From: Lachnospiraceae bacterium 3-1
GTDB lineage: Bacteria > Bacillota > Clostridia > Lachnospirales > Lachnospiraceae
Direction: 5' to 3'
Assembly (NCBI GenBank): GCA_000403255.2
Contig: KE159574.1
Coordinates: forward strand, 33,261-97,260
Length of the DNA: 64,000 nucleotides
Shown here: piece after piece, positions 60,726 through 64,000 of the stretch
Position numbering within the stretch: position 1 is the first letter of the stretch
Layout of the letters: the number at the start of each line of letters is the position of its first letter
Made by a program: the position numbers and the translations under genes
Notes under the pieces: generated by a model
Told to the model about the DNA's origin: nothing
Databases searched by the model: none
The model's input: the letters and a program-made list of their open reading frames with translations, nothing else

Positions 60726-62266
60726 TTATGAAGAAGAAAATAAATATACAATTTATTATTGTGGCATCTTTTGCAGCAGTGTTCACAGCAATTGCGGCTA
60801 TGATATTATTTTATAATATTTTCAAAAATCAGGTATATGATGACATCAAAGATTATACTCATGTAATACAGGCATTTCCGCAGGGGTTTTTGGAAAAGGA
60901 GGAAAACATCATCCGCTTGAAAGAAGATGGTCTTAGGATTACGCTGATTCAAAAGGATGGCAGTGTGGCGTTTGACAGCAGTGCAAACCAGAAGGAAATG
61001 GAGAACCACAAGGACCGGCCAGAGTTTAAGGAGGCGCTAGAGAAGGGGGAGGGTGCCACGGTGCGTTGGTCTTCCACTAGTTCCCTTCACACTTTTTATT
61101 ATGCAAAGCGTTTGGAAAATGGGGATATTTTACGGGTAGGTAAGGATTCAGAGAATATTTCTAAGATACTAAAAAACATGGCGCTTTTGATTTTATTGGT
61201 GTCTTTGTTCATTATTGGGTTTTGTGGGATGCTGTCCCGGTGCCTGGTGAAAAATTTATTGTCACCCATTGAAAAGCTGGCTTCTCACCCAGATGATGTG
61301 AGCCTGGAACAGATGGAGCTTGAAAATTACCGATTTTCAAAGTCAGGATGGCCATGGGTTCAATCCAAGGAAAAGCACCGGAAAATGGGAGTTTATAGAG
61401 AAATTGAACCGTTTATTCAGACCATCCGGGAACAACATATGAATATCTTGAATTATGTGAAAATGCGGCAGGAATTTACCGCCAATGTGTCTCATGAGCT
61501 AAAAACCCCTCTTACAGCAATCTCCGGGTATGCCGAGTTAATTGAAAGCGGTATGGCGGATGAGGCGGATATTAAACGGTTTGCCAGTGAAATACATGTG
61601 AGCGCTAACCGGCTTTTAGATTTAATTAATGATATCCTAAAATTATCAGAATTGGATGACAAGGAGCAGGAATTTGATCTTGTGCCAGTGGATTTGTACA
61701 AAGCAGCTAGAGGGTGTCTGGATATGATGGAGGTACAGGCAGCAAAACAGGACATTCGATTATATCTTATGGGAAAATCTTGCACAATAGCTGCTAATCG
61801 CAATCTGATGGATGAATTGTTGTATAACCTTTGCAGTAATGGAATACGATACAATAATCAGGGTGGGGCGGTAACGGTAACGGTCATGCCTGTAAATGAT
61901 AAGGTGATGCTGTCTGTCAAAGACACTGGAATCGGAATTCCAAAAGAATATCAGGAACGGATTTTTGAAAGGTTTTACCGGGTAGACAAGGGCCGTTCCA
62001 GACAAAACGGCGGAACGGGACTGGGGCTTGCCATTGTAAAACATATTGTAGCGCAGCATCAAGCAGAGATTATGTTGGAAAGTGAACCAGGAAAAGGAAC
62101 AGAAGTAAAAGTTTTATTTCCGCAGGCAATGAGCCAATCAGCCGCGCTCGCGCGGATATTTGACTCCTATGAAAATTTTCAACTTCCAATAGAAAGGATG
62201 ACCGAGGAGCTGCCAGATCAAAGGGCAGGGGAATTAAATTGTGAAAAGGGAGGAATATCATGCTGA
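60722..62266 (+). CDS. phoR: PhoR-like sensor histidine kinase
   Basis: 514 residues. Two membrane segments (about 12-35 and 155-175) bracket an extracytoplasmic sensor domain. The H-box is NVSHELKTPLTAISGY (His about 260). N, G1 and G2 boxes follow (LLYNLCSNGIRYN, VKDTGIGIP, GGTGLGLAIVKHIV). An unusual C-terminal tail of about 50 residues follows the catalytic domain (ending REDQ-like SYENFQLPIERMTEELPDQ). The start overlaps the regulator stop (ATGA). Phosphate sensing is inferred from the context. Confidence 0.9.
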   Translation: MIMKKKINIQFIIVASFAAVFTAIAAMILFYNIFKNQVYDDIKDYTHVIQAFPQGFLEKEENIIRLKEDGLRITLIQKDGSVAFDSSANQKEMENHKDRPEFKEALEKGEGATVRWSSTSSLHTFYYAKRLENGDILRVGKDSENISKILKNMALLILLVSLFIIGFCGMLSRCLVKNLLSPIEKLASHPDDVSLEQMELENYRFSKSGWPWVQSKEKHRKMGVYREIEPFIQTIREQHMNILNYVKMRQEFTANVSHELKTPLTAISGYAELIESGMADEADIKRFASEIHVSANRLLDLINDILKLSELDDKEQEFDLVPVDLYKAARGCLDMMEVQAAKQDIRLYLMGKSCTIAANRNLMDELLYNLCSNGIRYNNQGGAVTVTVMPVNDKVMLSVKDTGIGIPKEYQERIFERFYRVDKGRSRQNGGTGLGLAIVKHIVAQHQAEIMLESEPGKGTEVKVLFPQAMSQSAALARIFDSYENFQLPIERMTEELPDQRAGELNCEKGGISC

Positions 62267-63189
62267 ATTATGTATTTCTTGTTGTTGGATTTGCACTCTT
62301 GATAAAAGGGGCGGATTTTTTTGTGGATGGCAGTGCAAGTGTAGCAAAAAAACTACGAATCCCTACTATGATTATTGGAATGACGATTGTAGCCATGGGA
62401 ACCAGCGCTCCAGAATGTGCAGTTAGCATAGCCGCTTCTCTAAAAGGAAGCAATAGTATGGCAATTAGTAATGTGGTGGGGTCCAACATTTTTAATCTTA
62501 TGGTTGTATGCGGAGCTTGTGCGGTATTTGCACCTCTTGCAGTAAAAGAGTCTACCATGAAGCAGGAATTTCCCCTTTCTATTTTAGCGGCTGTTATGCT
62601 TTGGGTAATGGGAAGCAGAAGTATGTCCATTGGCCGGGTGGATGGAATCATAATGGTTATGGTATTTGCCTTATTTCTAATATGGATGGTAATGGAGGCA
62701 AAGAAGGCCAGAAGTAATATCCAGGAAGAAGAGCTGATTCCATTAAAGGGATGGCAGTGTTTGGTATACATTGTAGTAGGTATTGCGGCGATTGTAGTAG
62801 GCGGAGATTTCGTGGTGGACTCAGCTACAGCGATTGCAGAGGATTTTGGTCTTAGTCCCACCTTGATTGGCCTTACGATTGTTGCTTTCGGAACATCGTT
62901 ACCAGAATTGGTTACTTCCTTGGTAGCAGCCAAAAAGGGTGAGACAGATATGGCCCTTGGAAATGTAATTGGTTCTAATATTTTTAATATTCTCTTAGTA
63001 CTTGGGATTGCGGGCGCAGTAAGTCCAATGGAAGTCTTGATGGAAAATCTGATTGATGATATAATTCTAATTGGAATGAGCAGCGTTGTGTGGATGTTTG
63101 CATGGCGTAGAAAACAAATTGGCCGTCTGCATGGAGGAATCATGCTGGCAATGTATGCTGGATATATGGGATATATCTGCACACGTTAG
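62260..63189 (+). CDS. Ca2+/Na+ exchanger (YrbG/CaCA family)
   Basis: 309 residues with two homologous halves of about five helices each. The alpha-repeats are GMTIVAMGTSAPECAVS (about 41-57) and GLTIVAFGTSLPELVTS (about 204-220), with the ion-binding Glu in both, and each is followed by GNVIGSNIFN-like segments. The start overlaps the kinase end by seven bases. Its linkage to a phosphate-responsive pair suggests ion balancing. Confidence 0.93.
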   Translation: MLNYVFLVVGFALLIKGADFFVDGSASVAKKLRIPTMIIGMTIVAMGTSAPECAVSIAASLKGSNSMAISNVVGSNIFNLMVVCGACAVFAPLAVKESTMKQEFPLSILAAVMLWVMGSRSMSIGRVDGIIMVMVFALFLIWMVMEAKKARSNIQEEELIPLKGWQCLVYIVVGIAAIVVGGDFVVDSATAIAEDFGLSPTLIGLTIVAFGTSLPELVTSLVAAKKGETDMALGNVIGSNIFNILLVLGIAGAVSPMEVLMENLIDDIILIGMSSVVWMFAWRRKQIGRLHGGIMLAMYAGYMGYICTR

Positions 63190-63218
63190 AGACGGCATCA
63201 GCCTAAGGAGGAAAACAT

Positions 63219-63671
63219 ATGGCATTTTTTACGAATTTAGGAGAAACTATTTCAGCAACTGGTAAAGACGTATCTCAGAAGGTAAGAGATTTAACAGGAA
63301 TTGCAAAATTAAATTTGGATGTAAAGGTAAAGGAAGATTTTGTAGAAAAACAGTATATAGAAATTGGAAAACAATATTTTGAGCTTCATAAAGATGATGA
63401 AGAACCTTTATTTGAAGAAATGGAATTGATTCAGCAATCCTTGAAAGAAATTGAGCAGCTAAAGGCCGAAATTGCAGACTTAAAGGGAAAGAAAAAATGT
63501 TCTGTTTGCGGAGCTGTTGTAGAGCAGGATGCAGTATATTGCAACAAATGTGGCGCAAAGTGTGAATCTATTTTTGAGGAAGAGGTTGTAACACCAGAAA
63601 AACCACAAGAGGATGGGGTAACAGAAACCATTGAACCAGAAGATATAAAAAAAGAAGAGAAAGAAGAATAA
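63219..63671 (+). CDS. Zinc-ribbon protein with helical N-terminus
   Basis: 150 residues. A helical and coiled-coil part (about 1-90, LIQQSLKEIEQLKAEIADLK) is followed by a double-CxxC zinc ribbon CSVCGAVVEQDAVYCNKCGAKC (about 93-114), then an acidic, Lys/Glu-rich disordered tail. AAGGAGG precedes ATG. Proteins of this layout are common in Clostridia without known function. Confidence 0.82.
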   Translation: MAFFTNLGETISATGKDVSQKVRDLTGIAKLNLDVKVKEDFVEKQYIEIGKQYFELHKDDEEPLFEEMELIQQSLKEIEQLKAEIADLKGKKKCSVCGAVVEQDAVYCNKCGAKCESIFEEEVVTPEKPQEDGVTETIEPEDIKKEEKEE

Positions 63672-63690
63672 TTTTTAAAAAGATGGGAAA

Positions 63691-63721
63691 GCTGTTGTTA
63701 GAATCTGGCAACAGCTTTTTT
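63691..63721 (+). terminator. Terminator after the zinc-ribbon gene
   Basis: The arms GCTGTTG (63691-63697) and CAACAGC (63709-63715), then TTTTTTA. Confidence 0.8.
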
Positions 63722-63763
63722 ATCTTATTAGGAAAGTTCTTATCCCACTCTAGATAAAAAATA
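63716..63763. repeat. Palindromic intergenic repeat, partial copy
   Basis: The left arm TTTTTATCTTATTAGGAAAG closely resembles the arm of the 55385 copy. The interior is short and the right arm is reduced to CTAGATAAAAA. Confidence 0.45.
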
Positions 63764-63787
63764 ATTGAAAAAAATTTGAAAATGTTA

Positions 63788-63816
63788 TTGACAATCGGAT
63801 AGCAACGTGATAGAAT
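63788..63816 (+). promoter_or_regulatory. rRNA-type promoter P1
   Basis: A perfect TTGACA (63788-63793), 17-base spacer, TAGAAT (63811-63816). Confidence 0.8.
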
Positions 63817-63915
63817 AACTTTCGTCGCTGAGAACGACAGAGAAAAATGTAAAGAAATGTCAGGAAATCCAAAACGTGGAAGAAGACAAAAATTTACAAA
63901 AAATAAAAAAACCTC

Positions 63916-64000
63916 TTGACAAACGCGAGGAGCTATGATAGACTATAGAAGTTGTCGCGCAAGAGAGATAACAAACAACCTTGACAACTGAACAATGGAA
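63916..64000 (+). promoter_or_regulatory. rRNA-type promoter P2 and start of an rRNA leader
   Basis: A perfect TTGACA (63916-63921), 17-base spacer, TAGACT (63939-63944). The last bases read ACCTTGACAACTGAACAATGG, a sequence commonly found just before 16S rRNA in Clostridia. An rRNA operon should begin outside the window. Confidence 0.75.

Noticed and set aside
62268..63182. A 304-codon open frame antisense to the Ca/Na exchanger
   Set aside because: It is a shadow of a strongly supported gene, has low-complexity Ile/Thr/Ser composition, no ribosome binding site and no recognisable domain.

Overview
The window looks like a chromosome segment of an anaerobic gut Clostridia of the Lachnospiraceae type. 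This is inferred from the low to moderate GC content, AGGAGG ribosome binding sites, a butyryl-CoA:acetate CoA-transferase-like protein, Etf/acyl-CoA dehydrogenase genes, an AgrD-like cyclic peptide system, GPH and GntP transporters, and a short leader typical of a 16S rRNA operon at the right end. No species can be named from the sequence alone.

Layout. 1-2.9 kb is a scar of mobile DNA: the tail of a nuclease-like gene, a hypothetical gene, a degenerate tRNA-Asn, a truncated replication-initiator fragment, an AbrB-type antitoxin with a frameshifted RelE-type toxin, and a broken secreted-protein fragment. 3.0-20.3 kb is a catabolic island: etfBA, a crotonase-fold protein, a LysR regulator, a three-gene TRAP transporter, two CoA-transferases, an acyl-CoA dehydrogenase, a cobalamin adenosyltransferase, a two-subunit B12-dependent acyl-CoA mutase, its MeaB-type GTPase chaperone, and a thiolase. 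Together these can import an organic acid, activate it with CoA, rearrange its carbon skeleton and cleave it by thiolysis. The mutase has an unusual active site and its substrate is unknown. 20.3-25.2 kb is a glycoside locus (AraC regulator, GPH symporter, GH2 enzyme) in which the regulator and the symporter are broken.

25.6-35.8 kb is a quorum-sensing-linked peptide (RiPP) locus. It holds a LytTR response regulator, a GHKL kinase, a 41-residue AgrD-like pheromone precursor preceded by a 22-bp-phased direct repeat, an AgrB remnant, an ABC exporter pair, a radical SAM/SPASM maturase, a truncated maturation protein, an acyl-carrier-like protein, a 63-residue Cys-rich precursor, a frameshifted permease and a subtilisin-like protease. 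36-40 kb holds two WYL regulators divergent from the RNA ligase gene rtcB, followed by tRNA-Glu and tRNA-Cys. 40.2-48.3 kb has a hydrolase-rhodanese fusion and a sugar-acid operon (FCD regulator, GntP permease, IlvD/Edd dehydratase, two KDG kinases, KDPG aldolase) with palindromic operators.

48.5-63.7 kb is mostly housekeeping and signalling: a cytidylate-kinase-like protein, a MATE pump, a PocR/MCP sensor, an orphan tryptophan synthase beta, an uncharacterised protein, an HD-GYP response regulator, tyrS with an attenuator-like leader, an AI-2E-family permease, Na/Pi symporter-PhoU with a PhoPR-type pair, a Ca/Na antiporter and a zinc-ribbon protein. The window ends in tandem consensus promoters that should drive an rRNA operon just outside. 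A palindromic intergenic repeat with compensatory arm changes recurs at about 40.1, 51.5 and 55.4 kb, with weaker copies at 48.4 and 63.7 kb.
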